In this document: in pieces, positions 18,820 to 29,308 of the stretch
Numbering within the stretch: position 1 is the first letter of the stretch
How the letters are laid out: every line of letters begins with the position of its first letter
NCBI RefSeq assembly: GCF_005877005.1
Contig: NZ_SSNH01000003.1
Coordinates: forward strand, 178,782-242,781
DNA from: Sinomonas susongensis
Lineage (GTDB): Bacteria; Actinomycetota; Actinomycetes; Actinomycetales; Micrococcaceae
Direction of reading: 5' to 3'
DNA: 64,000 nt
Translations under genes and position numbers: made by a program
Notes under the pieces: model-generated
The model's database searches: none
Told to the model about the DNA's origin: nothing
What the model saw: the letters and a program-made list of their open reading frames with translations, nothing else

Positions 18820-19518
18820 ATGAGCGCCGCCGTCGACCGTCTCGTGGAGGTGGTGCGCCTCCTCCGCGAGCACTGCCTCTGGACGGCGGCGCTCACGCAC
18901 GCCTCGCTCGTCGAGTACCTCATCGAGGAGTCGTATGAGCTCGTCGAGGCCATCGAGGAGCGGCACCCCGACGATGAGCTGAAGGGGGAGCTCGCCGACG
19001 TCCTCCTCCAGGTCGTGCTGCACTCCGAGATCGCACGGGAGCGCGGAACCTTCGATCTGGACGCTGTGGCAGAGGCACTGACCGCCAAGATGATCCGCCG
19101 CAATCGCCACGTCTTCACGTCCGACGGCGCGCTGCAGCCGAGCTTCCCGACGACCGTCGAGGAGATCATCACCTCGTGGGACGCAGCGAAGCGCGAGGAG
19201 AAGACCGAGCTTGCGGCGTCCGCCGAGCGGGACGACGTGCTGCCGATGGCGGCTTCTGGGGAGGGCAGCGTCGAAGGGCTTCCGCGTCACCTCCCCGCGC
19301 TCGCCCTCGCCGACAAGGCGCTCGGGCGAGCCGAGCGGCGTAGGGCACTCGACGGTGCCGGGCCTCGGCAAGCGGACACCGACGGGTCGGCGCTGGCCGA
19401 GTTTGTGACCGAAGAAGAGCTCGGGGAACTGCTCCTGGATGTTGTCCGAGCAGCGAGATTCCGGGGACTCGATCCAGAGCGCGCCCTTCGCAGAGCCGTT
19501 CGCCACATGCCGACCTGA
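18820..19518 (+). CDS. mazG: MazG-family nucleotide pyrophosphohydrolase
   Basis: A 232-residue protein likely to hydrolyse abnormal or excess NTPs. One all-alpha NTP-PPase core lies at about 1-100, with metal-binding acidic residues in EESYELVEAIEE and ELADVLLQVVLHSE. The C-terminal half (RERALRRAVRHMPT at the end) resembles part of the second MazG repeat, but clear EExxE/ExxD motifs are missing, so it may be a one-domain or degenerate two-domain enzyme. It begins 12 nt after add. Confidence 0.85.
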   Translation: MSAAVDRLVEVVRLLREHCLWTAALTHASLVEYLIEESYELVEAIEERHPDDELKGELADVLLQVVLHSEIARERGTFDLDAVAEALTAKMIRRNRHVFTSDGALQPSFPTTVEEIITSWDAAKREEKTELAASAERDDVLPMAASGEGSVEGLPRHLPALALADKALGRAERRRALDGAGPRQADTDGSALAEFVTEEELGELLLDVVRAARFRGLDPERALRRAVRHMPT

Positions 19519-19616
19519 CTGAACGCGTTGCTTGGTCTGGCTGACGCCGACCTCCTGTTGTAGATTCAAAAAAGCGAACCAGCAACGGCTGGGCGCCAGA
19601 GGTGGGAGGGGACGCC

Positions 19617-19994
19617 ATGAAGAAGAAGAGAATTGCCGGAATCGCAGCCGTGCTGGCGGGGCTCGTCGGGGGAGCGGGTCTCGCACCCGCTTCCGCCGAC
19701 TCCGGATGTGCGAACAACCAGGTGTGCTTCTGGACCGACATCAACTACGTCGGGGCGAAATACGGTGCGCCATACCGCAACGGTTACGTCGGCTGGATGA
19801 ACGATCAGGCGAGCACTTTTCGGATCGGCTGGTCTACGAGCCCGTATCACTACGTGATGTTCTACGAGCACGCCAACTTCTGGGGCCATCGATTCTATGC
19901 AAAGGAAGGGCAAGCCTTCAATTTGACTTCGTTGGCATTTCCCGGCGGCGGGAGCTGGAACGACAAGATCAGCAGTCACGATGAGGCGCGCTGA
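19617..19994 (+). CDS. Secreted peptidase-inhibitor I36 / beta-gamma-crystallin-like protein
   Basis: A 125-residue secreted protein. It has a clear signal peptide (MKKKR, hydrophobic core to about 27, cleavage after ASA). The mature part holds CANNQVCFWTDINYVG and FYEHANFWGHRFY, the repeated aromatic/Gly pattern of the I36 (Streptomyces metalloproteinase inhibitor-like) crystallin fold, and two Cys that could pair. Start chosen at ATG 19617, 5-6 nt after GGGAGGGG. It opens the accessory block 19.6-24.1 kb. Inhibitor activity is only the family name; it could equally be a wall-associated or antimicrobial protein. Confidence 0.8.
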   Translation: MKKKRIAGIAAVLAGLVGGAGLAPASADSGCANNQVCFWTDINYVGAKYGAPYRNGYVGWMNDQASTFRIGWSTSPYHYVMFYEHANFWGHRFYAKEGQAFNLTSLAFPGGGSWNDKISSHDEAR

Positions 19995-20045
19995 TCAGGC
20001 CGCGGACCCTTCCGACCGCAGCTGCCCGATCGATAGAGGGAAAGC

Positions 20046-20954
20046 ATGAAAGACAGGCTTGTGAAGTGGTGGGCCATAACGGTTGCGAGCGTGCTGGTCT
20101 TTGCTATCAGTGGATGCTCCACCCAGAGCGGGCAGAACTCGGGCGAAAGCACGAAGGAAACGCCACTTCCTGCAATCGATCGGAAGGAGTTTGCGTCGGT
20201 GAAGGCCGTGGTGGACGAGGCATCGGCGTCCATCACCCTGCCGATGGACGTTTATACGTACTCTTCCGAGGAGTGGGTGGACGTGTCCGCGGCAAATTTA
20301 TACCTCATCGAGGGCTGCGTACGAGCGCAAAGCCGACCGGTGCGCGAGATCCACGGGGATTTCGAAGTGCGGGGTGAACTCAAGTATGGGCCATGGGTCA
20401 TGTGGTCGGCTGCGGTCAACGGATGGGACAAGGGCACAATCCGAACGATCAAGGGCAGATACGACTCGGGCGTTCGCAACGACGGGGAAGGTGATCCCGA
20501 CGCCTACGCGGCCTATCAGGAATGCGAGTCCAGTCTCACCGCCTCGGGGCAATTCCTTGCTGAGTTGCTCCCGGGACAGATAGCCGGGAAGACAACTCTC
20601 CACGGTCAGATCATTTCCGACGCGGTGGGCCTAACAGCGGCGGATCCGGAGTATCGGCAGATCAATCGCCAGTGGCTCGAATGCATCAAGGCCGAGGGCC
20701 TTACTCCAGATCCCGGATCGGGGGAGTGGGGAGTGTCGATGGGGAACTCGTCGAAGGAACAGCAGATCCGCGACGCCGTGAAGGACGTCCGCTGCAAGCA
20801 GAGGTTCTCGGTGATGCAGCGGTTGTCCGACATCGAGGCGCAGTACCAGGCCGCGCTCATGGCCCTGAAGGAGGCGCAGCTGGCCGAGCTGGCCAAGACC
20901 AAGCAGGACGCGCTGGCCAGGGCGCGCAAGGTCCTGGCTGAGCATGGCGCGTAG
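20046..20954 (+). CDS. Lipoprotein of unknown function
   Basis: A 302-residue probable lipoprotein. It has a basic N-terminus, a hydrophobic core, and the lipobox AISGC with the Cys at about residue 24, then a Ser/Gly-rich linker. The body shows no family I recognise. The last 60 residues form a charged Ala/Lys/Glu helix (probable coiled coil). GAGGGAAAGC precedes ATG. Base composition is lower in GC than the flanking genes, a sign of recent transfer. Its end overlaps the adaptor gene by 11 nt, tying it to the exporter. Confidence 0.75.
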   Translation: MKDRLVKWWAITVASVLVFAISGCSTQSGQNSGESTKETPLPAIDRKEFASVKAVVDEASASITLPMDVYTYSSEEWVDVSAANLYLIEGCVRAQSRPVREIHGDFEVRGELKYGPWVMWSAAVNGWDKGTIRTIKGRYDSGVRNDGEGDPDAYAAYQECESSLTASGQFLAELLPGQIAGKTTLHGQIISDAVGLTAADPEYRQINRQWLECIKAEGLTPDPGSGEWGVSMGNSSKEQQIRDAVKDVRCKQRFSVMQRLSDIEAQYQAALMALKEAQLAELAKTKQDALARARKVLAEHGA

Positions 20955-22083
20955 GGGACCGGAGCCTCGTATTCCATTTGCCGGCCGTCCAGCTGTCATT
21001 TCTGGCTTCATAATCCTCGTCGTCGCGAGCATTGCCTGCAGCTATTGGCTCGGCACGCTCGTGCGTTCCCCTGAAGACGTAACGCTCCGGGAAGCCCCCG
21101 AGTCGGTCCGCGTAATGGCAGCGGTGGAGGAACGTATCGTCACGTCCAGCCTGAGCGTCCAGGGAATAGTCAGCGGCGCCCCGACCCATGAAGTCCGGTT
21201 CGACGTGCCAGCCGCAGGCTCCAAGCAGATCGTGACGTCGGTGCTGAAGGCCCCCGGTACGCCGGTCGCCGTCGGCGATCTCCTGGCGACGGTCTCAGGC
21301 ATCCCCGTCTTCCTGATACCTGAAGGGATCCCGCTCTACCGCGACATGCGTCAGGGCGATGTGGGGCCAGACGTCGCGGCGTTCCAGACGCTGCTAGTGC
21401 GTCTTGGCTATCTCCGTGGGGCAGCCACTGGCACGATGGACGCCCGGACCCTCGCGGCGACAGGACTCTGGTACAAGTCGTCCGGTCAAAGGCTTCCCGA
21501 GAGCGACGGGAGGGCCTACGTCGCCATGGAGCATTTTGCCTTCGCCTCAGGGGACGGTTCGGTTCGGCAGGCCCCGGCCGTCGGCCAGAGGCTCGAGCCG
21601 GGCAAGCCGCTGTTCGTTCTATCGGCGGGCCAGCAGTCGGTCACTTCGAGGTTCACCGTGCCAGAGGCGGATTCCGTCAAGGTCGGGACGGCTGTGACGG
21701 TCAGAGCATCGGGAGGGGCCAGCTTCCCCGGGACCATTGCATCCATCGGGCCGTTCCAGAGCAACGAGGCCTCGAAGGAACAGCGCGCCGGTCACGACGT
21801 CCGCGTTGAGTTGTCCGCCCAGGACGCCGCCGCCCTCAAGGAGTCGAGCACAGTCTCCGTCACGGTCAGCGGCCAAGGAAAGCGCGGGCCAGCGGTGCCG
21901 TTGAGCGCCGTCAGACAAGGCTCGCAGGGGACTTTCGTGACGCGCGACGCCGAGCGAGCGAGCGCGGGCACCTCGCCGCCGACGCGCGATGTGCCGGTCA
22001 AGATCCTCGCCCAGGAAGGCGGATGGGCAAGCATCGACCCGAGCCCCGAGCTTCCCGTGGGAACCAAGGTCATCGTCGGATGA
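20944..22083 (+). CDS. Membrane-anchored adaptor protein with peptidoglycan-binding domain
   Basis: A 379-residue protein with one N-terminal membrane segment (about 18-40) and an extracellular body. A lipoyl/HlyD-like part (about 45-120) surrounds a PG_binding_1-type domain (about 125-160, [26 protein letters not shown]). HlyD-like barrel segments follow. This matches Gram-positive MacA-like periplasmic adaptors that pair with MacB-type ABC exporters. Its last 4 nt overlap the exporter start (ATGA). It probably bridges the transporter to the cell wall. Confidence 0.8.
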   Translation: MARRGPEPRIPFAGRPAVISGFIILVVASIACSYWLGTLVRSPEDVTLREAPESVRVMAAVEERIVTSSLSVQGIVSGAPTHEVRFDVPAAGSKQIVTSVLKAPGTPVAVGDLLATVSGIPVFLIPEGIPLYRDMRQGDVGPDVAAFQTLLVRLGYLRGAATGTMDARTLAATGLWYKSSGQRLPESDGRAYVAMEHFAFASGDGSVRQAPAVGQRLEPGKPLFVLSAGQQSVTSRFTVPEADSVKVGTAVTVRASGGASFPGTIASIGPFQSNEASKEQRAGHDVRVELSAQDAAALKESSTVSVTVSGQGKRGPAVPLSAVRQGSQGTFVTRDAERASAGTSPPTRDVPVKILAQEGGWASIDPSPELPVGTKVIVG

Positions 22084-24064
22084 GCGCGGACGAAGAGGCG
22101 TGCCCGACGCCCGCGATCTCCCGGCCCGTTATCTCCCGGCCCGCGATCTCCCTGCGCGGCGTCGCCAAGAGCTTCGACGAAGGCACCATTGCCCTGCGGG
22201 GATGCGACCTCGATATCGAGGACGGCGACTTCGTCGCGATCGTCGGCGCGTCCGGTTCGGGCAAGTCCACGCTCCTGAACATCATCGGAACCCTGGATAG
22301 GGCGGACGAGGGGGAGTATCTCCTGCAGGGGCGCCCAGTGGGGACCTGCGGGAACGCGACCTGTGCCGGCTGCGCAAGGAGACCTTCGCCTTCGTCTTCC
22401 AGGAATCGCACGTGCTTCGTGAGGAGACGGCGGCCCGGAACGCGGCACTCGGGCTCCGGGTGCAAGGCGTCCGACGGCGGGAGCGTGCGAGGGCTGTCGC
22501 CCGGGGCCTCGCCCGAGTGGGGCTCGGCCATCGATGGTCCACGCGAGGCCGGCACCTCTCGGGTGGCGAAAGGCAGCGGCTCGCGTTCGCGCGGGCCGCC
22601 TCGACGGAGGCACCGATCCTGTTGGCGGACGAGCCGACGGGGAATCTCGACTCCCGCAGCAGCGAGGAGCTCATCGGCCAGCTCAGGCGACTCAACGCGG
22701 AAGGCACGACGGTCGTCGTCGTGACCCACGACGAGCGGGTCGCGGCGGCAGCCCGACGTCGGATCCGCCTCGTGGACGGCGAGGTAACAGAGGACGTAGC
22801 GCCTCCAGGTCTCATCCGCGCGGCCGTGACTCACCGTGGCTCCGTTGATGCTGGACGGCGCAGTACCCGCTGGGACCCCCTCGATGACATCTCGGACGCC
22901 GTGTCCTCAGCGACCTCGCGGATCGGACGCAGCGCCATGGTGGTCCTCGCGTTTGCGCTGGGTGTCGCGGGGCTCACCGCCTCGGTGGGCCTGAGCGAGA
23001 GTGCGGCAGCGCAGGTGTCGCAGCGCATCTCGGCGGCCGCGCTCGACGAGGTCACGGTCACGGCTGCCGGCGAACCGACCACCGAGCACGGGTTCTTCGC
23101 GCAGGCGGACGAGATTCGGGAGAGGCTCGCCGCCGTCGAGGGCGTCCGCGGAGCCGGAGTGAGCGCGACGCTCTCGAGCCAGGAGTACGCAGTCACGGTA
23201 CTCCCGCCCCAGAGCACCCCCGGCCAGTCCCGCTTCAGGGGAGAGCTCGTGGCGGCCGACGGCGCGTGGCTGGGGTTGCAAGGCGGGGAGGCATCCGCAC
23301 GCGACACCTTCGCCGCGTTCGACGCCGCCACCAGGCAGGGCCGCCCGGCGGTCCTCGTCGGAGAGGGAGCGGCCGCGACGCTCGGCCTGGACAGCATCGT
23401 CGTCGGGCAACAAGTATGGATCGACGGGCGGAGGATCGATGTCATCGGCGGACTGCGGGGCGCGAGCCGGGCTCCGGGCCTCCGCGACGCCGTCGTGGTC
23501 AACTTCGCGTCGCTGGCAGGGCGCGCCGGGCTCAGCCCGGTCCTGCTCGTCCGGACGAAGGACGGCTATCCTGCAGCACTGCGCACCGCCCTGCCGTTGG
23601 CCCTGAACGCGGCGCAGCCCGGTACGTACACGGTCTCGCTCACAGCCGATCTCCGCTCGCTCCGCCGGGGTGTCTCCGCCGATCTGGCCGACCTCGTCCG
23701 CGTCGTCTCGTGGGCCCTCCTCCTTTTCTCCGGACTCGGCGCAACCTCGGCGATGTACCTCGCCGTGCAAGCCCGGTCGGCTGAGATCGCCCTCCGCCGT
23801 GCACTCGGGGCGAGCCGCCCCTCGATCGGGCGGATCTTCCTCCTCGAGGGCGCGGTGCTCGGTGTGGGAGGCGGCCTCCTCGGCTCGGCCCTCGGGGTGG
23901 CCGCCGTCGTCGTCTACTGCGTGCTCCAGGGGTGGACGGCGGTGCTGAGTCCCGAGCTCACGTGGCTCGGGACCGGCATTGGGGCGCTCGTCGGCGTCGC
24001 CGCCTCTGTCTACCCTGCGTGGGCGGCAGCAACAGGTGCCATTGCGGAGCGGATCCGAGGGTAG
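22080..24064 (+). pseudogene. MacB-like ABC exporter (ATPase fused to FtsX-type permease), interrupted by one frameshift
   Basis: The reading frame from ATG 22080 gives Walker [10 protein letters not shown], then loses homology near 22341. The rest of the ATPase resumes in the -1 frame: Q-loop FVFQESHVL, signature LSGGERQRL, Walker [14 protein letters not shown], switch VVVVTHDER. It continues without a stop into a permease: a membrane segment (VVLAFALGVAGLTASVG), about 240 extracellular residues, then three more helices. One extra G in the GTGGGG run at 22338-22343 would restore a single protein of about 660 residues. The downstream part alone could start at GTG 22412 but would lack Walker A. 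It is a mutation, a sequencing slip or programmed frameshifting. Confidence 0.8.
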
Positions 24065-25495
<1,431 letters not shown>

Positions 25496-25522
25496 GCACC
25501 GGCCGGTCTCCCCGGCTTAGCG

Positions 25523-25566
25523 GGCTGCGGCGGTTATGGTTGAACGAGACCATAGCCGCCGCAGCC
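25523..25566 (+). terminator. Intrinsic terminator after eno
   Basis: An 18-bp inverted repeat with one G-T pair: arms 25523-25540 and 25549-25566, loop TGAACGAG, then GTTTCTGG. It sits 28 nt after the enolase stop and just before the ribosome site of the next gene, so that gene must be made by read-through or a promoter overlapping the hairpin. Confidence 0.75.
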
Positions 25567-25584
25567 GTTTCTGGAGGGATTTCC

Positions 25585-26250
25585 ATGGCGACGAGACGCC
25601 CGCAGGTTCCCCGGTCCGTCCGGGCCGCCGGCGCTTCGACGTCTGCGTCCGCGTCGAGCGGGGGGAAGGGCCACGCCCAGCACGAGGCGCCGCAGGGCGC
25701 CGGCCCCAGCCGCGCGCCGTCGTCCGCCGCAGGCCGTCCGGCGCAGGCCGGGCGTACGCGATCGCCCTCGGCGACCCACAGGCCGGCCTCGGAGCGAGCC
25801 CTCGCGCCCTCACCCCGTCTCTCGGCGGCCCAGGGAACAACGGCCCGGGACCAGCATCCGGTACCCGCCCGCGCCTTCTCGGGCCGGATCGTGGCGCTCG
25901 CCATCGTGCTCATCGCAGTCACGATCATGCTCGCGCCGACAATCCGAATCTTCTTCAGCCAGCGCGCCGAGATCCATACGATCCAGGCCGACATCGCCGC
26001 CAAGCAGACCAACCAGACGAACCTCAAGGACGAGATCTCGCGTTGGCAGGATCCTGCCTATGTCCAGCAGCAGGCTCGCGACCGGATTAACATGGTGATG
26101 CCCGGAGAGACCTCGTACTGGGTTTTCGGCGACGTCGGCACCTCCTCGTCCTCGAGCGCAACGAGCCCGGCCGCGTCCAGTTCGTCGCCCACCGACGTCC
26201 CCTGGACGCAGTCGCTGCTCGACGCTGTGCGCCGCGCCGCCACCCAGTGA
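25585..26250 (+). CDS. FtsB/DivIC-family septum formation initiator
   Basis: A 221-residue bitopic cell-division protein. A disordered Ala/Ser/Arg-rich cytoplasmic N-terminus (about 1-95) precedes one membrane helix (IVALAIVLIAVTIMLAP, about 98-114), an extracellular coiled coil (about 118-150), and the DivIC end ARDRINMVMPGETSYWVF. A Ser-rich tail follows. ATG 25585 has GGAGGG 5 nt upstream. It follows eno and precedes DUF501 and ppx, the usual actinobacterial order. Confidence 0.9.
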   Translation: MATRRPQVPRSVRAAGASTSASASSGGKGHAQHEAPQGAGPSRAPSSAAGRPAQAGRTRSPSATHRPASERALAPSPRLSAAQGTTARDQHPVPARAFSGRIVALAIVLIAVTIMLAPTIRIFFSQRAEIHTIQADIAAKQTNQTNLKDEISRWQDPAYVQQQARDRINMVMPGETSYWVFGDVGTSSSSSATSPAASSSSPTDVPWTQSLLDAVRRAATQ

Positions 26251-26281
26251 TCCCTGCTCCGGCGGCCCCAGAAAGGACACC

Positions 26282-26971
26282 GTGACAGACCCGACCGCCG
26301 TGACCCCGCAGGACCTCGACGTCATCAGCCGGCAGCTGGGGCGCCCCGCCCGCGACGTGGTCGAAGTCTCGGCCCGCTGCGTGTGCGGCAACCCCCTCGT
26401 CGCTGCCACGGCTCCCCGGCTCTCGAATGGAACTCCCTTCCCGACCACCTTCTATCTGACGCACCCTGTCGTGACTTCGGCGGTCTCCCGGCTTGAGGCG
26501 GCTGGCGTGATGAACGAGATGAACGAGCGGCTCGCTGCCGATCCCGAACTCGCCACCGCGTACCGCCGCGCCCACGAGGCCTACCTGGCCGAGCGCGGTC
26601 GCGTCGGTGAGCGCGCCGGGACGGGCCCGGTCCCGGAGATCGACGGTGTCTCCGCCGGTGGGATGCCCGAGCGGGTCAAATGCCTCCACGTTCTTGTCGG
26701 CCAGTCGCTCGCGATGGGCCAGGGTGTAAACCCGCTCGGCGACGAGGCGATCGAGCGGATCGCCGAATGGTGGACCCGCGACCGCTGCTACTGTGTCGGG
26801 GCGTGGGACACCGAGTCTCCGGTCCCGAGCAGGGACCTGAGCCGGCACGGTCCTCAGGGCCTTCCGTCGATGACCGGCCGCCCGGCGCCGGTGCGGGGAC
26901 ACGAGACCGGGGGAGTCAGGACTGAAGGGACCGCTTCAGCGGCCGGACGAACAGAGGGGGAAGGCGCATGA
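26282..26971 (+). CDS. DUF501 protein
   Basis: A 229-residue protein of a family nearly restricted to actinobacteria. Visible features: QLGRPARDVVEVSARCVCGNPLV near the start, FPTTFYLTHP, RVKCLHVLVGQSLAMGQGVNPLGDEAI, and CYC close to the C-terminus, giving several conserved Cys and His that may bind metal. Function is not known. A disordered tail of about 45 residues is not part of the conserved domain. It overlaps the ppx start by 4 nt. Confidence 0.85.
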   Translation: MTDPTAVTPQDLDVISRQLGRPARDVVEVSARCVCGNPLVAATAPRLSNGTPFPTTFYLTHPVVTSAVSRLEAAGVMNEMNERLAADPELATAYRRAHEAYLAERGRVGERAGTGPVPEIDGVSAGGMPERVKCLHVLVGQSLAMGQGVNPLGDEAIERIAEWWTRDRCYCVGAWDTESPVPSRDLSRHGPQGLPSMTGRPAPVRGHETGGVRTEGTASAAGRTEGEGA

Positions 26972-27948
26972 GGGTCGCCGGGATTGACTGCGGCACGAAT
27001 TCGATCCGTCTGCTGATTGCGGACACACAGGACGGTGCGGTGCACGACGGCGCCTCCTCGCGTCCGCCGAGGCTCACCGATGTGCACCGCGAAATGCGCG
27101 TCGTCCGGCTCGGCCAAGGGGTCGACGCGACGGGCCTGCTCGCCCCGGAGGCCCTCGAACGGACCTTCGCGGCCGTCGACGACTACGCAGCCACAATCCA
27201 GAGCCTCGGTGCCGAGCGCGTCCGCTTCGTCGCGACGAGCGCGACCAGGGACGCGCGTAATCGCGAGGACTTCGTGGAGGGCATCCGGTCTCGGCTCGGG
27301 GTCGAGCCGGAGGTGGTCCCGGGGAGCGAGGAAGCGGCGTTGAGCTTCGCGGGGGCCGCGAGCGTCCTGCCGCTCCGCGAGGGAGCGCCCGTCGTCGTGG
27401 TCGACCTCGGCGGCGGAAGCACCGAATTCGTGCTGGGCGACGCCGGTGGCGTCATCGCGGCGCGCTCCATCGACATCGGGAGCGTGCGGCTCACCGAGCG
27501 GCACCTCCGCACCGACCCGCCGACGGAGGCAGAGATCGCGGCGGCACAGGACGACGTCGACCGGGGCATCGACGAGGCGCTCGCCGAGGTGCCGCTTGCG
27601 GAGGCGACCGCCGTCATCGGCGTCGCGGGCTCGATCACGACGCTCACTGCCCACGCCCTTGCCCTGCCCTCGTACCAGCCCGACCGTATCCACGGGTCGG
27701 AGCTCGCGCTGCCCCAGATCGAGGCGGCCTGCAGCTCGATCCTCGGGATGAGCCGCGCGGAGCGGACCGCACTTCCGTACATGCATCCCGGACGGGCGGA
27801 CGTCATCGGCGCTGGCGCACTCGTGTGGCGCCGCGTGCTCGAGCGGCTCGCGGAGCTCACGCGCGGACGCATCGCGACGGCGATCACGAGCGAGCACGAC
27901 ATCCTCGACGGCATCGCGCTCAGCACGCTGGGCGACACCGCGATCTGA
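26968..27948 (+). CDS. ppx: Exopolyphosphatase / pppGpp phosphohydrolase family protein
   Basis: A 326-residue Ppx/GppA-type phosphatase of the ASKHA fold. The phosphate-1 motif is GIDCGTNSIRLLIAD, a second is ATSATRDARN, and phosphate-2 is VDLGGGSTEF; VIGVAGSITTL and HGSELALPQIE also fit. It lacks the C-terminal HD domain, like the short actinobacterial Ppx1/Ppx2 proteins. Whether it cleaves polyphosphate or pppGpp cannot be read from sequence. Confidence 0.9.
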   Translation: MRVAGIDCGTNSIRLLIADTQDGAVHDGASSRPPRLTDVHREMRVVRLGQGVDATGLLAPEALERTFAAVDDYAATIQSLGAERVRFVATSATRDARNREDFVEGIRSRLGVEPEVVPGSEEAALSFAGAASVLPLREGAPVVVVDLGGGSTEFVLGDAGGVIAARSIDIGSVRLTERHLRTDPPTEAEIAAAQDDVDRGIDEALAEVPLAEATAVIGVAGSITTLTAHALALPSYQPDRIHGSELALPQIEAACSSILGMSRAERTALPYMHPGRADVIGAGALVWRRVLERLAELTRGRIATAITSEHDILDGIALSTLGDTAI

Positions 27949-27951
27949 CGC

Positions 27952-29304
27952 ATGCAGGCACTGCCCCGAAAGTCCCGTGACGCGGCGAGGCTGCTCGCCG
28001 CATTCCTCTCAGCCTTCGCGAGCGTCGCGCTCGTCGCCGGAGCGGTCCTCGCCCCTGCCGCGACCGCCCATGCGGACACCGTGCGGGACGGCGAGTACTG
28101 GCTCTCCGAGTACGGCATCGACAAGGCCTGGAACGTGTCGAAGGGGGCCGGCACCACGGTGGCCGTCATCGACAGCGGGATCAACGGCGGCATCCCGGAC
28201 CTGCAAGGGGCCGTTGCCGGGGGAACCGACGTCTCGGGAAGCGGCCAGCCGGACGGGCAGAAGCCCATCGGTGCCGAGCCCGAGCACGGAACCCTCGTCG
28301 CGTCCGTCCTCGCTGGCCGCGGACACAACGCGGACGGCTCCCCGGTGCCGGCAGGGTCCAACGGCGCGGACGGCGTCGTGGGCGTCGCGCCGCAGGCTCA
28401 CCTCCTCACCGTCTCGACCTGGCTCGGCTCGGCCAATCCCGCCGGCCGCACCGACATGCAGCAGATCCCGGACGCCGTGCGGTGGGCAGTGGACCACGGG
28501 GCCAAGGTCATCAACATGTCCCTCGGCAGCTCATCGCCCGATTGGCCCCCGAGCTGGGACGCTGCATTCCTGTACGCAGAGCAGAAGGACGTGGTCATCG
28601 TTGCCGCCGCGGGGAACCGGGGCGCTGGGAACCTCCAAGTCGGCGCGCCGGCCACCATACCCGGCGTCCTCACGGTCGCTGGCCTCGACCGCCAGGAGCA
28701 CGCGAGCGTGGACGCCTCGTCGCAGGGCGTGAGCATCGGCGTCGCCGCCCCTGCCGAGCAGTTGGTGGGCGACCTTCCGGACGGGACGTACGCGCAGTGG
28801 GCGGGTTCCTCGGGTGCTGCCCCGATCGTCGCGGGAGTGGCCGCCCTGATCCGCTCGAAGTGGCCTCAGATGAGCGCCGACCAGGTCATCAACCGCATCG
28901 TCTCCACGGCTAAGGACGCGGGCGCTCCGGGCCACGACCCCATCTATGGCTACGGGATCCTCAACGCAGAAGCCGCCCTCACCGCCGACGTTCCGGAGAC
29001 GAAATCCAATCCGCTCGGCTCGATCGCCGACTGGATCCGCGTCCACCGGCCTGACGCCGCCGCCGCCACCCCGGTCCCGACGCCCAGCGCCACGGGTCAG
29101 CCTTCCAGCGAGCCGCCCCTCGCGGAGCCTGCACCCCCTGTACCGGCCGCCGCCGCCGGCACGTCGCCCTGGCCGGCTCTTGTGGTCCTGGGCTTCGGCG
29201 GCCTCATTCTCGCGATCCTCGTGGGGGGCACGCTGCATGTCCTCGGCGTTCGGAGAAGAGAACGCGAAAAAGATAGTGAAACTTTTCACAAGTTGCTACA
29301 GTAG
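27952..29304 (+). CDS. Secreted, membrane-anchored subtilisin-family peptidase (mycosin-like)
   Basis: A 450-residue S8 protease. A signal peptide spans about 1-42 (AHA/DT cleavage). The catalytic triad lies in AVIDSGINGG (Asp), EHGTLVASVLAGRG (His) and GSSGAAPIVAGVAAL (Ser), with AAGNRG as the oxyanion stretch. A Pro-rich linker and a C-terminal membrane anchor (ALVVLGFGGLILAILVGG) with a basic tail follow. This matches MycP mycosins of type VII secretion, but no ESX gene is nearby. Its last 30 nt contain the Rex-like operator and -10 of ndh. Confidence 0.9.
   Translation: MQALPRKSRDAARLLAAFLSAFASVALVAGAVLAPAATAHADTVRDGEYWLSEYGIDKAWNVSKGAGTTVAVIDSGINGGIPDLQGAVAGGTDVSGSGQPDGQKPIGAEPEHGTLVASVLAGRGHNADGSPVPAGSNGADGVVGVAPQAHLLTVSTWLGSANPAGRTDMQQIPDAVRWAVDHGAKVINMSLGSSSPDWPPSWDAAFLYAEQKDVVIVAAAGNRGAGNLQVGAPATIPGVLTVAGLDRQEHASVDASSQGVSIGVAAPAEQLVGDLPDGTYAQWAGSSGAAPIVAGVAALIRSKWPQMSADQVINRIVSTAKDAGAPGHDPIYGYGILNAEAALTADVPETKSNPLGSIADWIRVHRPDAAAATPVPTPSATGQPSSEPPLAEPAPPVPAAAAGTSPWPALVVLGFGGLILAILVGGTLHVLGVRRREREKDSETFHKLLQ
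29274..29291 (+). promoter_or_regulatory. Probable Rex operator upstream of ndh
   Basis: The 18-bp TAGTGAAACTTTTCACAA matches the Rex consensus TTGTGAA-N4-TTCACAA at 13 of 14 fixed positions. It lies inside the 3' end of the protease gene, 5 bp before the -10 hexamer TACAGT (29297-29302), so a bound protein would block the ndh promoter. Rex represses NADH-oxidising genes at low NADH/NAD ratio. The assignment is by consensus match only. Confidence 0.7.
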
Positions 29305-29308
29305 GGCC

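Noticed and set aside
19617-19994. Lactococcin 972-type bacteriocin call for the small secreted protein next to an ABC exporter
   Set aside because: The Cys/CFW and GHRFY pattern fits the I36 crystallin-like family better, and the lactococcin 972 sequence pattern is not seen.
22412-24064. Treating the downstream part of the exporter as a complete gene starting at GTG 22412
   Set aside because: It would begin after Walker A, inside the ATPase fold, and the missing part is present just upstream in another frame.
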